DNA of 62,791 nt from Pseudomonas sp. BGI-2. Its GTDB lineage: Bacteria > Pseudomonadota > Gammaproteobacteria > Pseudomonadales > Pseudomonadaceae. Below the pieces are notes generated by a model. It did not search any database and was not told where the DNA came from. It worked only from the letters and a program-made list of their open reading frames with translations. A program made the translations under genes and the position numbers. Where the stretch lies: positions 1 through 62,791 of the forward strand of contig NZ_SISB01000038.1 in NCBI RefSeq assembly GCF_004310295.1. Direction: 5' to 3'. This document shows, one piece after another, positions 1 to 9,367 of the stretch. The stretch's first letter is position 1. Each line of letters begins with the position of its first letter.

Positions 1-130
1 ACTGAGAATCCAGGCTCAGCACTTCATACTGCCAGCCAGACGAGAGCGAAGTTACCCAAGAGTGGTCAAGCCTAGACCAGTCAAATACCCCAAAAAGAGG
101 GCTGGAGGGCTTAACTGACTGGCATTAGGG

Positions 131-203
131 CAAGCCTCGCTCCTACAGATCACCGAACCCTGTAGGAGCGAGCGGTGCGGCGATCCGACTTGCTCGCGAA
201 GGC
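131..203. repeat. REP-type inverted repeat (partial)
   Basis: Arms CTCGCTCCTACAG (136-148) and CTGTAGGAGCGAG (160-172) form a hairpin, followed by a second REP fragment, GACTTGCTCGCGAAGG, at about 187-202. It lies just beyond the 3' end of the minus-strand gene that ends at 234. The rest of 1-233 shows no gene or recognisable signal. Confidence 0.75.
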
Positions 204-233
204 ATCCGCCCATTCAACACAGCAACATCAGGT

Positions 234-1574
234 TCAATACACCCAAACCTCAACCCGCCGATTCTTGATCCGCCCCTCATCCGCGCTGTTCGCCGCCACC
301 GGCATCTCTGCACCAAAGCCACGAATCTCGCGAAACACCACACCGCTTTTCACCAGTTCCCGTCGTACCGCCATCGCCCGCAGCTTCGACAACAGGTCGG
401 CACGCGCCGGATCGCTCTTCGCATCACCGAACCCCACCAGCGTCACCTGTCGATTGGTTTTGTCGCGCTGCTTTATATAGTCGAGCACTCGCGACAAATC
501 CTGTCGGGCCTTGTTGTCCAGCGTCGCGCTGCCTTCCTCAAAACGGAAATTAACCGACAGCCGCTGCGCATGGCGGCTGAGCGCCTGATAACCCTCGGGC
601 ATCAAAGCGTTGGGCGTGACGCTCATGGCCTGCACGGTCTGCGCGATAAAGCCGTTGGCCGCGACAATCGCCTGGCCTTTGCTGCTTTGCGCGAACGCCA
701 CCAGCGCTTGCGACCAATGATTTTTACTGTTTGGCGGCAGGTAAAAGAACAGCCGTCGGGACAGCGGATAATCCTCCGTCGCAATCAGATTGTTGAGCGG
801 CAACATGGCCTGGGATTGGCCATCGGCAATCGCCACGGCTTTGGCCTGTCGCACGTAAGGCAAACCGATAAAACCGATGCCTTGCGGATCCTGGCTGACA
901 GCGTCGGACAATTGCTCGCTGGATTCGAAGCGTTTCGCGGCGCTATGCAGCGTTTTCCCACGACGACTAAGGACCAATTCCTTGAAGGTGTCGTAGGTGC
1001 CCGATTGATCATCCCGCGCATACAGGTGAATCGTCCCACCACTGCTACCGAGTTCTTCCCAGGTTTTTGCCTCACCGCTGAAAATGTGCGCCAGTTGTTC
1101 GGTGTTGAGTTGATTCAGCGGATTTTGTGGATGAAGGATGATCGCCAGTCCATCGATGGCGATGACTTGCTCGGCGCCGGGGCTTTTAAAGTCGCCCAGG
1201 GTTTTGAGGTCTGCCCGTTCGCTGTCCTTGATCGGGCGCGAGGAGGCGGCGAGGTCGGCGGAGGCGGTTTTCAGGGCGCCGAACCCGGTGCTGGAACCAT
1301 GGGCCGCAACTTCCACCACCACCCGGCGTCCCTGTGCGGTTTCGCCGACGATGCGTTGTTCGTTGGCTTTATCCGGGACTTCACTGTGGACCTTGAGAAG
1401 GCCCTGTTCGCGCAACAGTCCTTCGACTAGCGCCGGCCCCAGTGCGGCGCCGATGGTGTTGGAGCCCTGGATGCGCAGCACCGGGCCGTTGTCGGGTGTC
1501 GGCAAATCGCCCGCCGACGCCGTCAATGGCAAACAGGCGCACAGCATCAACAGGAACAACATGCGCAGCGTCAT
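234..1574 (-). CDS. PstS-like substrate-binding domain fused to an OmpA-like peptidoglycan-binding domain
   Basis: 446 aa. A signal peptide covers about residues 1-22 (hydrophobic stretch, then TASA-G). Residues about 30-330 resemble PstS-type phosphate-binding proteins (GSNTIG at 37-42, DQSGTYDTF further on). The last about 100 residues form an OmpA-type domain that begins with a VNFRFEEGSATL segment and ends with NRRVEVWVY. The OmpA domain should tether the protein to peptidoglycan in the periplasm. The phosphate ligand is inferred from the fold only. No pst permease or ATPase genes are adjacent, so it may be a sensor or scavenger rather than part of a transporter. The start at 1574 has AAGG about 8 nt upstream. 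Confidence 0.8.
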   Translation of the reverse strand: MTLRMLFLLMLCACLPLTASAGDLPTPDNGPVLRIQGSNTIGAALGPALVEGLLREQGLLKVHSEVPDKANEQRIVGETAQGRRVVVEVAAHGSSTGFGALKTASADLAASSRPIKDSERADLKTLGDFKSPGAEQVIAIDGLAIILHPQNPLNQLNTEQLAHIFSGEAKTWEELGSSGGTIHLYARDDQSGTYDTFKELVLSRRGKTLHSAAKRFESSEQLSDAVSQDPQGIGFIGLPYVRQAKAVAIADGQSQAMLPLNNLIATEDYPLSRRLFFYLPPNSKNHWSQALVAFAQSSKGQAIVAANGFIAQTVQAMSVTPNALMPEGYQALSRHAQRLSVNFRFEEGSATLDNKARQDLSRVLDYIKQRDKTNRQVTLVGFGDAKSDPARADLLSKLRAMAVRRELVKSGVVFREIRGFGAEMPVAANSADEGRIKNRRVEVWVY

Positions 1575-1648
1575 GCCGGCACCTTATTTGGCCAAAGGAA
1601 GTGTCGGGAGAATAAGTCAGTAAGATGTCCGCAAGATGACAGTTACCC

Positions 1649-1740
1649 TTGTGGGAGCGGGCTTGCTCGCGAAGGCGGTGTGTCATTCAACATCAGTATC
1701 GACTGACACGACGCCTTCGCGAGCAAGCCCGCTCCCACAA
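1649..1740. repeat. REPIN-type inverted repeat
   Basis: The ends TTGTGGGAGC and GCTCCCACAA are perfect inverted copies. The arms carry the pseudomonad REP core GGGCTTGCTCGCGAAGG. It sits between the start of the PstS/OmpA gene and the 3' end of xthA, both on the minus strand, so its hairpin could end or stabilise the xthA transcript. Confidence 0.85.
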
Positions 1741-1765
1741 TTTGTTCTGTGTAATGCCTGGGGAA

Positions 1766-2578
1766 TCAGCTCAACTCAAGCCAGATCGGCGCATGATCCG
1801 ATGGTTTTTCCATCCCGCGCAGTTCGTAGTCCACACCCGCATCCTTGACCCGTGGCAACAACCCATGGGACGCCATGATCAGGTCAATCCGCAGCCCGCG
1901 CTTAGGCTCGTCTTCAAAGCCGCGGCTGCGGTAGTCGAACCAGCTGAAACGGTCGGCCACGTCCGGGTTCAAGTGGCGGAAACTGTCCACCAGGCCCCAG
2001 TTCTTCAAGCGGGCCATCCACTCGCGTTCTTCCGGCAGGAAGCTGCATTTACCGGTTTTCAGCCAGCGCTTCATGTTGTCCGGGCCGATGCCGATGTCGC
2101 AGTCTTCCGGGGAAATGTTCACGTCGCCCATCACCACCACCGGCTGTTCACTGCTGAACTGGCTTTCCAGCAATTGCTGCAGGTCGCCGTAGAAACGTTC
2201 CTTGGCCGGGAACTTGGTCGGGTGATCGCGGCTTTCACCCTGTGGGAAATAGCCGTTCATGATGGTCACCGGCACGCCATTGGCGTCGGCGAAAGTGCCC
2301 CAGATGAAGCGCCGCTGGGCGTCTTCGTCGTCGGTGGCGAACCCTTTATGCAGCGCAATCGGTTCCTGACGCGAGAGCAGGGCGACGCCGTAATGGCCTT
2401 TCTGCCCATGGAAATATACGTGATAACCCAGTGCCTGAACCTCGGCCAGCGGGAACTGGTCGTCGTGAACCTTGGTTTCCTGCAGCCCGATCACGTCCGG
2501 CTGGTGCTTTTCGATCAGCGCCGCCATCTGATGGGGGCGAGCGCGCAGCCCATTGATGTTGAAGGAGACGATCTTCAT
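1766..2578 (-). CDS. xthA: exodeoxyribonuclease III
   Basis: 270 aa from MKIVSFNINGLRAR, close to E. coli XthA (268 aa). The enzyme has AP-endonuclease and 3'-5' exonuclease activity in base-excision repair. Motifs of the EEP nuclease fold are present: N7, the metal-binding Glu34 in LQETK, GDVNISPEDCD in the middle, and the C-terminal SDHAPIW with the catalytic Asp-His. An in-frame upstream start would add six residues, but AGGA lies about 9 nt before the ATG at 2578 and the family starts here. It stands alone, flanked by REP elements. Confidence 0.95.
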   Translation of the reverse strand: MKIVSFNINGLRARPHQMAALIEKHQPDVIGLQETKVHDDQFPLAEVQALGYHVYFHGQKGHYGVALLSRQEPIALHKGFATDDEDAQRRFIWGTFADANGVPVTIMNGYFPQGESRDHPTKFPAKERFYGDLQQLLESQFSSEQPVVVMGDVNISPEDCDIGIGPDNMKRWLKTGKCSFLPEEREWMARLKNWGLVDSFRHLNPDVADRFSWFDYRSRGFEDEPKRGLRIDLIMASHGLLPRVKDAGVDYELRGMEKPSDHAPIWLELS

Positions 2579-2683
2579 GGTCGGCAGTCCTGGCAAAAGG
2601 GCGATGCTAGCTGACCTGTAGGAATCGGGCCAGTGTTGAGGCAGGGGGAGTTACCTTGTCCTGTCAGAGATGTGTTGTCTTCG

Positions 2684-2930
2684 CTGGCCTCTTCGCGGGC
2701 AAGCCACGCTCCCACAGGTTCTATGGCGTATGCAAATTTTGTGTTCGCTCGAGAACCTTGTGGGAGCGTGGCTTGCCCGCGAAGAGGCCAGACCAGTCGA
2801 TGAAGATCCAGCCTTGGTCTCCCACAGGTTTCTGTAGCGTCCACAAATTTTGTGTTCGCTCGTGAACCCTGTGGGAGCGTGGCTTGCCCGCAAAGAGGCC
2901 AGTCCAGTCGATGAAGATCCAGCCTTGGTC
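2684..2930. repeat. REP inverted repeat with a 110-bp tandem duplication
   Basis: Perfect 33-nt inverted arms lie at 2684-2716 and 2759-2791 (CTGGCCTCTTCGCGGGCAAG... and its complement). The segment from about 2711 to 2820 is then repeated at about 2821-2930 with few changes, so the right arm recurs at 2870-2902 with one mismatch. It fills most of the gene-free stretch 2579-3021 between xthA and a GNAT gene. No promoter was confidently seen there. Confidence 0.85.
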
Positions 2931-3021
2931 TATACCTGTGGGGGAACTGTATTACCACCCAAAGGCTCGTACCAATAAGAGCGCCGCCATTTTGAGCGGC
3001 GCCCCGGGGAGATCTGCCGTT

Positions 3022-3672
3022 ATGCCCGAAACCTCGACCGCCATTGCCGATATTCACATGCTCGACAGCGGCTACGCCCACGAAGCGCGCTCCCTGCTTT
3101 ACCACGCTTACCGGCACGAACCGACCTTTGGCTACTTGTTCGAGGCCGAGCGTCCCGGCTATGAACATCGTGTACGGGCGACTGTGCGCGAGCTGGTCAA
3201 ACAACACTTTCTTCAGGATTTGCCGGCCATCGGCCTGCTGGTCAACGACCGCCTGATCGGCATCGCCCTGATTGCCCCGCCGCAACGTCGACTGGGCATC
3301 ACTGAAAGTTGGGCCTGGCGTCTGCGCATGGTGCTCAGCACCGGCTTTCGTTGCACCCGCCGTTACCTCGATTACCACGCCGCCGTTGCCGCCTGCGTGC
3401 CGTCCGACTCGGTGCACGTCCTGCCGTTGCTGGGGATTCATCCGCAGTTCCAGGGCAAACACTTCGGCGAGCAACTGCTGCAAGCGGTGCACAACTGGTG
3501 CGCCGTGGATGAAACTTCCCAGGGCGTGATCCTTGATACCGGGAATCCTCGTTATCTTGAGTTTTATAAGCGTCAGGGCTATGAGGAAATTGGCGAGGTC
3601 GCCGTAGGACCCATTCGCGAACACGTGTTTTTCCACGCCAATCCCCAGGTGTTACAAACAGCAACGGCCTAA
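3022..3672 (+). CDS. GNAT-family N-acetyltransferase
   Basis: 216 aa from MPETSTAIADIHML. The central HPQFQGKHFGEQLL segment matches the acetyl-CoA pyrophosphate-binding loop of GNAT enzymes (Q/R-x-x-G-x-G/A), and the C-terminal LEFYKRQGYEE is the usual GNAT motif B. It should transfer an acetyl group from acetyl-CoA, with an unknown acceptor. An in-frame extension runs back to 2884, but it lies inside the REP repeat and is rejected. It stands alone between the repeats and tamA, 65 bp away. Confidence 0.8.
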   Translation: MPETSTAIADIHMLDSGYAHEARSLLYHAYRHEPTFGYLFEAERPGYEHRVRATVRELVKQHFLQDLPAIGLLVNDRLIGIALIAPPQRRLGITESWAWRLRMVLSTGFRCTRRYLDYHAAVAACVPSDSVHVLPLLGIHPQFQGKHFGEQLLQAVHNWCAVDETSQGVILDTGNPRYLEFYKRQGYEEIGEVAVGPIREHVFFHANPQVLQTATA

Positions 3673-3737
3673 AGGTAGAACTTTCAAGCCACGCCAGGCT
3701 CTATCACGCTCCCACGCTCGTGATAGCATCCGCGCCT

Positions 3738-5465
3738 ATGAAGTTTCCAGGAAGAATTACCAGTGGCGTGCTGATGCTGTTAACCAGCTGCGCGGCACTG
3801 GCGCAAAGTGAATTGGATGTGCGGATCAAACCGTCCAACGATGAACTGAAAGCCAATATAGAGGGCTATATTGGCAGCCTCGGCGATCGTGACGAAGAAG
3901 CCTTGCTGCGCTTCAGTCGTGGCGCCGAGGAACAGGCGCGCAAGGCCGCCCAGGCCTTGGGTTACTACCAGCCGCAGATTGACAGCGACGTGAAGGGCGG
4001 CAAGACGCCGCGCCTGATACTCAACATCGATCCCGGCGAGCCGGTGCATTTGCGCAATGTCACGATTCGCGTCGACGGCCCGGCAGCCTCGCTCAAATCC
4101 TTTCGTGTGCCCAAAAGCGCTGCGCTGAAAACCGGCGCGGTGCTAAACCATGGCCGTTATGAAGACGCCAAGAAACTGATCCAGAATCAGGCCTCGCGCT
4201 ATGGCTTTTTCAGTGGTCACTTCACTCATCAGACATTGTCGGTGGACCCGCGCGCCGGCGTCGCCGACATCGACCTCGTCTATGACAGCGGCCCGCGTTA
4301 TGCCCTGGGCAAGGTCAGTTTCGAGGGCGACACGCCGTTCGATGAAGACCTGCTGCGACGCATGGTGCCATTCAAGGAAGGCGCGCCTTACGACTCCGAA
4401 CTGATCGCCGAACTCAATCAGGCCATGCAATCGAGCGGCTATTTCGAAAGTGTGCGGGTGGATGCGGCACCGACGGCGTCCAAGAACGATGTAATCCCGG
4501 TCGACGTCAAACTCGAAACCCGCAAACCACGGACCATGGGCCTGGGGCTTGGCTATTCCACCGACGTCGGCCCTCGGGTCAAGGCCAACTGGACGCGGCA
4601 CTGGGTCAACCCGCAGGGGCACAGCTACGGCTGGGAGACTGAAATCTCGGCACCACGGCAGAACGTCGGGGTGTTCTACGACATCCCGCTGGACCCGCCG
4701 CTGACCGACAAACTGCGCTTTGCCGGCGGTTATCAAAACGAAGAAATCGCCGACAAAGACTCTCTCAGCAAACTCCTGACTATCGGTCCCGAGTGGCACA
4801 GCAAGTTGCCCAGCGGATGGCAGCGCGTGGTGTCGCTCAAGTGGCAGCGCGAGGAATACCGGCTCGGCGACGACTCGGGGCTCAGCACATTGCTGATGCC
4901 TGGCGTCAGTTATTCCTACCTTAAAAGCGACAACCGCATCGACCCGCACAACGGCTATCGCCTGGAATTCGAGACCAAAGTGGCCAAGGAAGGTCTGGGT
5001 TCGGACAACAACCTGGTTTACGGCACCGCCCTGGTCAAAGGCTTGACCACGGTCTTGGATAAACACCGTTTCCTCGGTCGGGTGCAGGTCGGCGGCAGCG
5101 CCACCAACGGCTACAAGTCCGTGCCGCCGTCGTTGCGGTTTTTCGCCGGTGGCGATCAGAGCGTGCGCGGCTACGACTATCAGAGCCTGTCTCCGGAAAA
5201 CTCCGAAGGCGACCGCATCGGTGGTCGCTACATGATCGCCGGCAGCGTCGAATATCAGTACTCCGTCGCTGAAAAATGGCGGGTCGCAACCTTCGTTGAC
5301 CAGGGCAACTCCTTTAATACACTCGAACTGCCGAACCTCAAGACCGGCGTCGGCATCGGCGTGCGCTGGGTTTCACCCGTGGGGCCGATTCGCCTTGACC
5401 TGGCCCACGCGATGGACGACGACGGCGGCATTCGACTGCACTTTTCCATGGGGCCTGAGCTGTGA
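3738..5465 (+). CDS. tamA: TamA, outer-membrane subunit of the translocation and assembly module
   Basis: 575 aa, an Omp85-family outer-membrane protein close to the usual 575-580 aa. It begins with a signal peptide (MKFPGRITSGVLMLLTSCAALAQ). POTRA repeats follow to about residue 265, then a C-terminal 16-strand barrel with the Omp85 GGDQSVRGY motif and a final QAxAMDDDGG...HFSMGPEL strand. With TamB it helps fold or insert outer-membrane proteins and moves phospholipid. The start at 3738 is chosen because it begins the signal peptide directly. The stop overlaps the tamB start by 4 nt (GTGA), so the pair is translationally coupled. Confidence 0.92.
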   Translation: MKFPGRITSGVLMLLTSCAALAQSELDVRIKPSNDELKANIEGYIGSLGDRDEEALLRFSRGAEEQARKAAQALGYYQPQIDSDVKGGKTPRLILNIDPGEPVHLRNVTIRVDGPAASLKSFRVPKSAALKTGAVLNHGRYEDAKKLIQNQASRYGFFSGHFTHQTLSVDPRAGVADIDLVYDSGPRYALGKVSFEGDTPFDEDLLRRMVPFKEGAPYDSELIAELNQAMQSSGYFESVRVDAAPTASKNDVIPVDVKLETRKPRTMGLGLGYSTDVGPRVKANWTRHWVNPQGHSYGWETEISAPRQNVGVFYDIPLDPPLTDKLRFAGGYQNEEIADKDSLSKLLTIGPEWHSKLPSGWQRVVSLKWQREEYRLGDDSGLSTLLMPGVSYSYLKSDNRIDPHNGYRLEFETKVAKEGLGSDNNLVYGTALVKGLTTVLDKHRFLGRVQVGGSATNGYKSVPPSLRFFAGGDQSVRGYDYQSLSPENSEGDRIGGRYMIAGSVEYQYSVAEKWRVATFVDQGNSFNTLELPNLKTGVGIGVRWVSPVGPIRLDLAHAMDDDGGIRLHFSMGPEL

Positions 5466-8400
5466 ATCGTGGTTTGAAAATAGCGCTTCTGGCGATTCTG
5501 GCGCTGCTGATGCTGGTTGTCCTGGCCGTGACCACGGTGCTGGGCACGGCGACGGGCAGCCGTTGGGCGCTTGGCTTTGTGCCGGGCCTGACCGTGGAGA
5601 ATTTCCAGGGCCGATTGGGCGGGCAGTGGAGTGCTGATCATCTGTTGTGGCAGCAGGACACCCGCCGGGTTGAGCTGAGCAAACCGATATTCGCCTGGTC
5701 GCCGCTGTGCCTGACGCGCATGACCTTGTGCATCGAGCAATTGAAGGCCGATCAGGTCAGCCTGCAGTTCCCGCCGGGCACTGAAGATGAAAGCAGCGGG
5801 CCGATCACGCTTCCGGACCTGAACTTGCCTCTGGCGATCGAACTGGGCGATGTGCAAGTCGGCAGTCTGCTGTTCAATGGCAGCGAAGAACTCAAAGGCT
5901 TGCAACTGGCCGCGCACTGGACGGCGCAAGGGTTGCAGATCGACTCGGTGAAGTTGCAGCGTGATGAGTTCAGCCTGAATCTGTCCGGCCTGCTGCAACC
6001 CAGCGGCAATTGGCCGCTGAAGGCCGAAGGCACGTTGACCTTGCCGGCCCCAGAACCTTGGGCGTTGGCCCTGAAGTTGGATGGCGACCTGCTGAAAACC
6101 CTGCACCTGAAAGCCGCCAGCAGCGGTTACTTGAACGGGCAACTGACCGGTGAGCTGCAACCGCTGGTCGACAACCTTCCGGCCAAAGTAAGGATCACCG
6201 CCGACGGCTTCAAACCCAGCGCCGATCTGCCGGACACGCTGCAACTCAATCAACTGGAACTCACTGGCGACGGCGACCTGAAAAACGGTTACCAGTTGCT
6301 CGGCAAAGCCACGTTGCCCGCAGAGCTCGGCCCGGTCGCCCTGTTGCTGCAAGGCAAGGTCGACGCCAACGGTGCGCAGATTGCCGGCCTCGACCTGACC
6401 GCCAACGACAAGCAAACCCTCAAGCTCACCGGCAACCTCGACTGGAGCAAAGGCCTGAGCGCCGACGCGAAGATCGACTGGCTGGATTTCCCCTGGCACC
6501 GTCTCTACCCGCTGATCGACGAGCCCGAAGTGGCGCTGCGCAGTTTCAACGGTGAAGTCTCCTACACCGACGGAAAGTACATCGGCCACTTCAAATCGGC
6601 CCTCGATGGCCCGGCAGGTGCGTTCAGCCTCGAGAGCCCGTTCAGCGGCGATCTGACGAAAATCTATCTGCAACAGATTCAACTCGAAGCCGGGCAGGGC
6701 AAGGCCGTCGGGCATCTGAACCTGCAATTTGCCGATGGCATTGCCTGGGACACCGCGCTTGACCTGTCGGCGATCAACCCTGCGTATTGGGTCGCGGAGT
6801 TGCCGGGTAACCTGGCCGGGCCGTTGCGCAGCAAAGGCGAGATGAAGAATGAAAAACTCAGCCTGAGCGCCGACCTCGATTTGAAAGGCAAACTGCGCGG
6901 TCAACCGGCGGTGATCCAGGCCAAGGCCGATGGTGGCGGTGAGCAATGGAGCCTCAACGCACTGCAAATTCGCCTCGGTGACAACAGCATCAACGGCAAG
7001 GGCAGCCTGCAACAGAAGCTCACCGGCCAGATCGACATCAAGCTGCCACGGCTGGCTCAACTCTGGCCGCAACTGCGCGGACAGCTTAACGGTCGCGTCG
7101 ATGTCGCCGGTACGCTGAAGGCGCCGCAAGGCAAGCTCGAGCTGCAAGGCACGCAACTGGCCTTCGAGGACAATCGCCTGCAAAGCCTGAACCTGGACGC
7201 GACCCTCGACGGCGCGCAACGGGCGAAAGTCGACCTCAAGGGCAGCGGCATTCAGGCCGGCGACACCTCGCTGGGCACACTGACGGCCAGCGGCCAGGGC
7301 GATATCAAAAACCAGAAACTTGCCCTCGATCTGCAAGGGCCGAAGCTGAAACTGGCGCTCGGCCTTGACGGTTCGCTGGACAAGGGCAACTGGCGCGGAC
7401 GCCTGGCCAGCGGTGATATCCAGGCCGGCGGTCAGGACTGGAAGCTGCAAGCCCCGGCGAAACTTGAACGGCTGGCGGACGGCAAGATCAACTTCGGCGC
7501 CCATTGCTGGATCTCCGGCCCGGCCAGTCTGTGTGGCGAAGACCAGCGTTTGATGCCGGAACCCAAGCTGCGTTATCACCTCAAGCAATTCCCGATCGAA
7601 AGCCTGGCGCAATGGTTGCCGAAAGATTTCGCCTGGAAGGGCAAACTTAACGCCGACCTGCAACTGGACCTGCCGGCCAGCGGCCCGAACGGCCAGGTCA
7701 GCGTCGATGCCAGCGGTGGCACGTTGCGCATGAAGGAAAAGGATCAGTGGCTGGACTTCCCGTACCAGACCCTGAAGCTCACCAGCAAACTCACGCCCAA
7801 ACGCATCGACACCGACCTCAACTTTGTCGGCGGCAAGCTCGGCGAGCTGATGGTGCAGGCGCAAATCAATCCGCTGCCGAAAAACAAACCGCTCACGGGG
7901 TCGTTCCGTCTCAGTGGCCTGGATCTGTCGGTGGCGCGGCCGTTTGTGCCGATGGTCGAGAAACTCACCGGGCGTTTGAACGGCAGTGGCACGCTCTCCG
8001 GCGATCTGCTGGCGCCGCTGGTCAACGGCAACCTGCTACTCACTGACGGGGAAGTGTCCGGACCCGAATTGCCGATGGAGTTGCAGGGCTTGCAGCTTCA
8101 AGCGCAGATCGCCGGCGAAACCGTGCAATTGAACGGTGGCTGGAAAAGCGGCAAAAGCGGGCAGGGCAGTCTCAACGGCAACATCGCCTGGGGCCAGGCG
8201 CTGGTGGTGGATCTGACGCTCAAGGGCACGCAGTTACCCGTCACCGTCGAACCGTATGCCAAGCTCGAAGTGGCACCGGACCTGAAGATCTCGATGAAGG
8301 ACGACAAACTGGCGATCACCGGCAAAGTGTTGGTGCCCAAGGGTGAAATCACCGTGCGCGAGTTGCCGCCGTCGACGGTCAAGGTCTCCGATGACACGGT

Positions 8401-9130
8401 GATCGTCGGCCAGCAGACCGAAGAGGGCAAGCCGCCGCTGGCCATGAAGATGGACATCGACGTGGTGGTGGGTGAGGACAAACTCAGTTTTGCCGGGTTT
8501 GGCCTGACCGCCAACCTGCAAGGGCATGTGCACATCGGCGACAACATGGACACCCGTGGCGAGCTCTGGCTCAACGATGGGCGTTATCGGGCATACGGTC
8601 AGCGACTGACGGTACGGCGTGCGCGGCTGCTGTTCGCCGGCCCGATTGACCAGCCGTATCTGGACATCGAAGCCATTCGCCAGACCGACGACGTGATCGC
8701 CGGCATTCGCCTCAGCGGCAGCGCCGAACAGCCGACCACGCAGATTTTCTCCGAGCCGGCGATGAGCCAGGAACAGGCCTTGTCTTATCTGGTGCTGGGG
8801 CGTCCGCTGAGCACCAACGGTGAAGACAACAACATGCTGGCCCAGGCGGCGCTCGGGTTGGGCTTGATGGGCAGTTCCGGGGTGACCGGCAAACTGGCCA
8901 ACGATCTGGGGATTCAGGATTTCCAGCTCGACACCCAGGGCAGCGGCAACACCACCAGCGTCGTGGCCAGCGGCAACCTGTCGGAAAAACTCAGCCTGCG
9001 TTACGGCGTTGGCGTGTTCGAGCCGGCCAACACCATTGCCTTGCGCTACAAGCTGAGCAAAAAGGTCTACCTCGAAGCCGCCGGCGGCGTAGCCAGTTCG
9101 CTGGACATCTTCTACAAGCGGGATTTCTAA
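5462..9130 (+). CDS. tamB: TamB, inner-membrane-anchored subunit of the translocation and assembly module
   Basis: 1222 aa, similar in length to E. coli TamB (1259 aa). An N-terminal membrane anchor (LKIALLAILALLMLVVLAV, about residues 4-22) is followed by a long repetitive beta-rich region rich in alternating hydrophobic and polar residues. The C-terminal TamB (DUF490) domain is recognisable from TRGELWLNDGRYRAYGQ to SLRYGVGVFEPANTIALRYKLS. It bridges the periplasm as a lipid-conducting beta groove and partners TamA. GTG start, overlapping the tamA stop. The REP hairpin at 9160 follows its stop. Confidence 0.92.
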   Translation: MNRGLKIALLAILALLMLVVLAVTTVLGTATGSRWALGFVPGLTVENFQGRLGGQWSADHLLWQQDTRRVELSKPIFAWSPLCLTRMTLCIEQLKADQVSLQFPPGTEDESSGPITLPDLNLPLAIELGDVQVGSLLFNGSEELKGLQLAAHWTAQGLQIDSVKLQRDEFSLNLSGLLQPSGNWPLKAEGTLTLPAPEPWALALKLDGDLLKTLHLKAASSGYLNGQLTGELQPLVDNLPAKVRITADGFKPSADLPDTLQLNQLELTGDGDLKNGYQLLGKATLPAELGPVALLLQGKVDANGAQIAGLDLTANDKQTLKLTGNLDWSKGLSADAKIDWLDFPWHRLYPLIDEPEVALRSFNGEVSYTDGKYIGHFKSALDGPAGAFSLESPFSGDLTKIYLQQIQLEAGQGKAVGHLNLQFADGIAWDTALDLSAINPAYWVAELPGNLAGPLRSKGEMKNEKLSLSADLDLKGKLRGQPAVIQAKADGGGEQWSLNALQIRLGDNSINGKGSLQQKLTGQIDIKLPRLAQLWPQLRGQLNGRVDVAGTLKAPQGKLELQGTQLAFEDNRLQSLNLDATLDGAQRAKVDLKGSGIQAGDTSLGTLTASGQGDIKNQKLALDLQGPKLKLALGLDGSLDKGNWRGRLASGDIQAGGQDWKLQAPAKLERLADGKINFGAHCWISGPASLCGEDQRLMPEPKLRYHLKQFPIESLAQWLPKDFAWKGKLNADLQLDLPASGPNGQVSVDASGGTLRMKEKDQWLDFPYQTLKLTSKLTPKRIDTDLNFVGGKLGELMVQAQINPLPKNKPLTGSFRLSGLDLSVARPFVPMVEKLTGRLNGSGTLSGDLLAPLVNGNLLLTDGEVSGPELPMELQGLQLQAQIAGETVQLNGGWKSGKSGQGSLNGNIAWGQALVVDLTLKGTQLPVTVEPYAKLEVAPDLKISMKDDKLAITGKVLVPKGEITVRELPPSTVKVSDDTVIVGQQTEEGKPPLAMKMDIDVVVGEDKLSFAGFGLTANLQGHVHIGDNMDTRGELWLNDGRYRAYGQRLTVRRARLLFAGPIDQPYLDIEAIRQTDDVIAGIRLSGSAEQPTTQIFSEPAMSQEQALSYLVLGRPLSTNGEDNNMLAQAALGLGLMGSSGVTGKLANDLGIQDFQLDTQGSGNTTSVVASGNLSEKLSLRYGVGVFEPANTIALRYKLSKKVYLEAAGGVASSLDIFYKRDF

Positions 9131-9159
9131 ATCCCCGTTCCTTCCTGAACCGAGTCGCT

Positions 9160-9231
9160 GCCTTCGCGAGCAAGCCTCGCTCCTACAGGTTTGGTGTAAC
9201 CCCTGTAGGAGCGAGGCTTGCCCGCGAAGGC
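9160..9231. repeat. REP-type inverted repeat
   Basis: Near-perfect 29-nt arms (GCCTTCGCGAGCAAGCCTCG... at 9160-9188 and its complement at 9203-9231). It lies between tamB and the marR promoter and may terminate tamAB. Confidence 0.85.
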
Positions 9232-9297
9232 GTCAGTGTGCTCGCCACAAAATCCGCGCCATTTATCAGCTAAATAGAAAGCAACCTAACTATTGCG

Positions 9298-9352
9298 TTG
9301 ACATTCTCTGCCTAAGCAGTAACATCTCGTCACACATTCTCTGCCTAGGCAG
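9298..9352 (+). promoter_or_regulatory. marR-efflux operon promoter with two palindromic operators
   Basis: The -35 TTGACA (9298-9303) and -10 TAACAT (9320-9325) are 16 nt apart. Two copies of a palindrome preceded by the same ATTCT are present: CTGCCTAAGCAG at 9308-9319, filling the spacer between -35 and -10, and the perfect CTGCCTAGGCAG at 9341-9352, just downstream of the expected transcript start. Their centres are 33 bp apart, about three helical turns. This is the typical layout for autorepression by a MarR dimer. Assignment to the adjacent MarR is inferred. Confidence 0.72.
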
Positions 9353-9367
9353 CTATTTGGTGATCAG

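Noticed and set aside
5255..7864. 869-aa open frame on the minus strand opposite tamB
   Set aside because: It is a shadow of the high-GC tamA/tamB genes. It has Q/R/L-rich low-complexity composition, no domain, and lies wholly over strongly supported genes.
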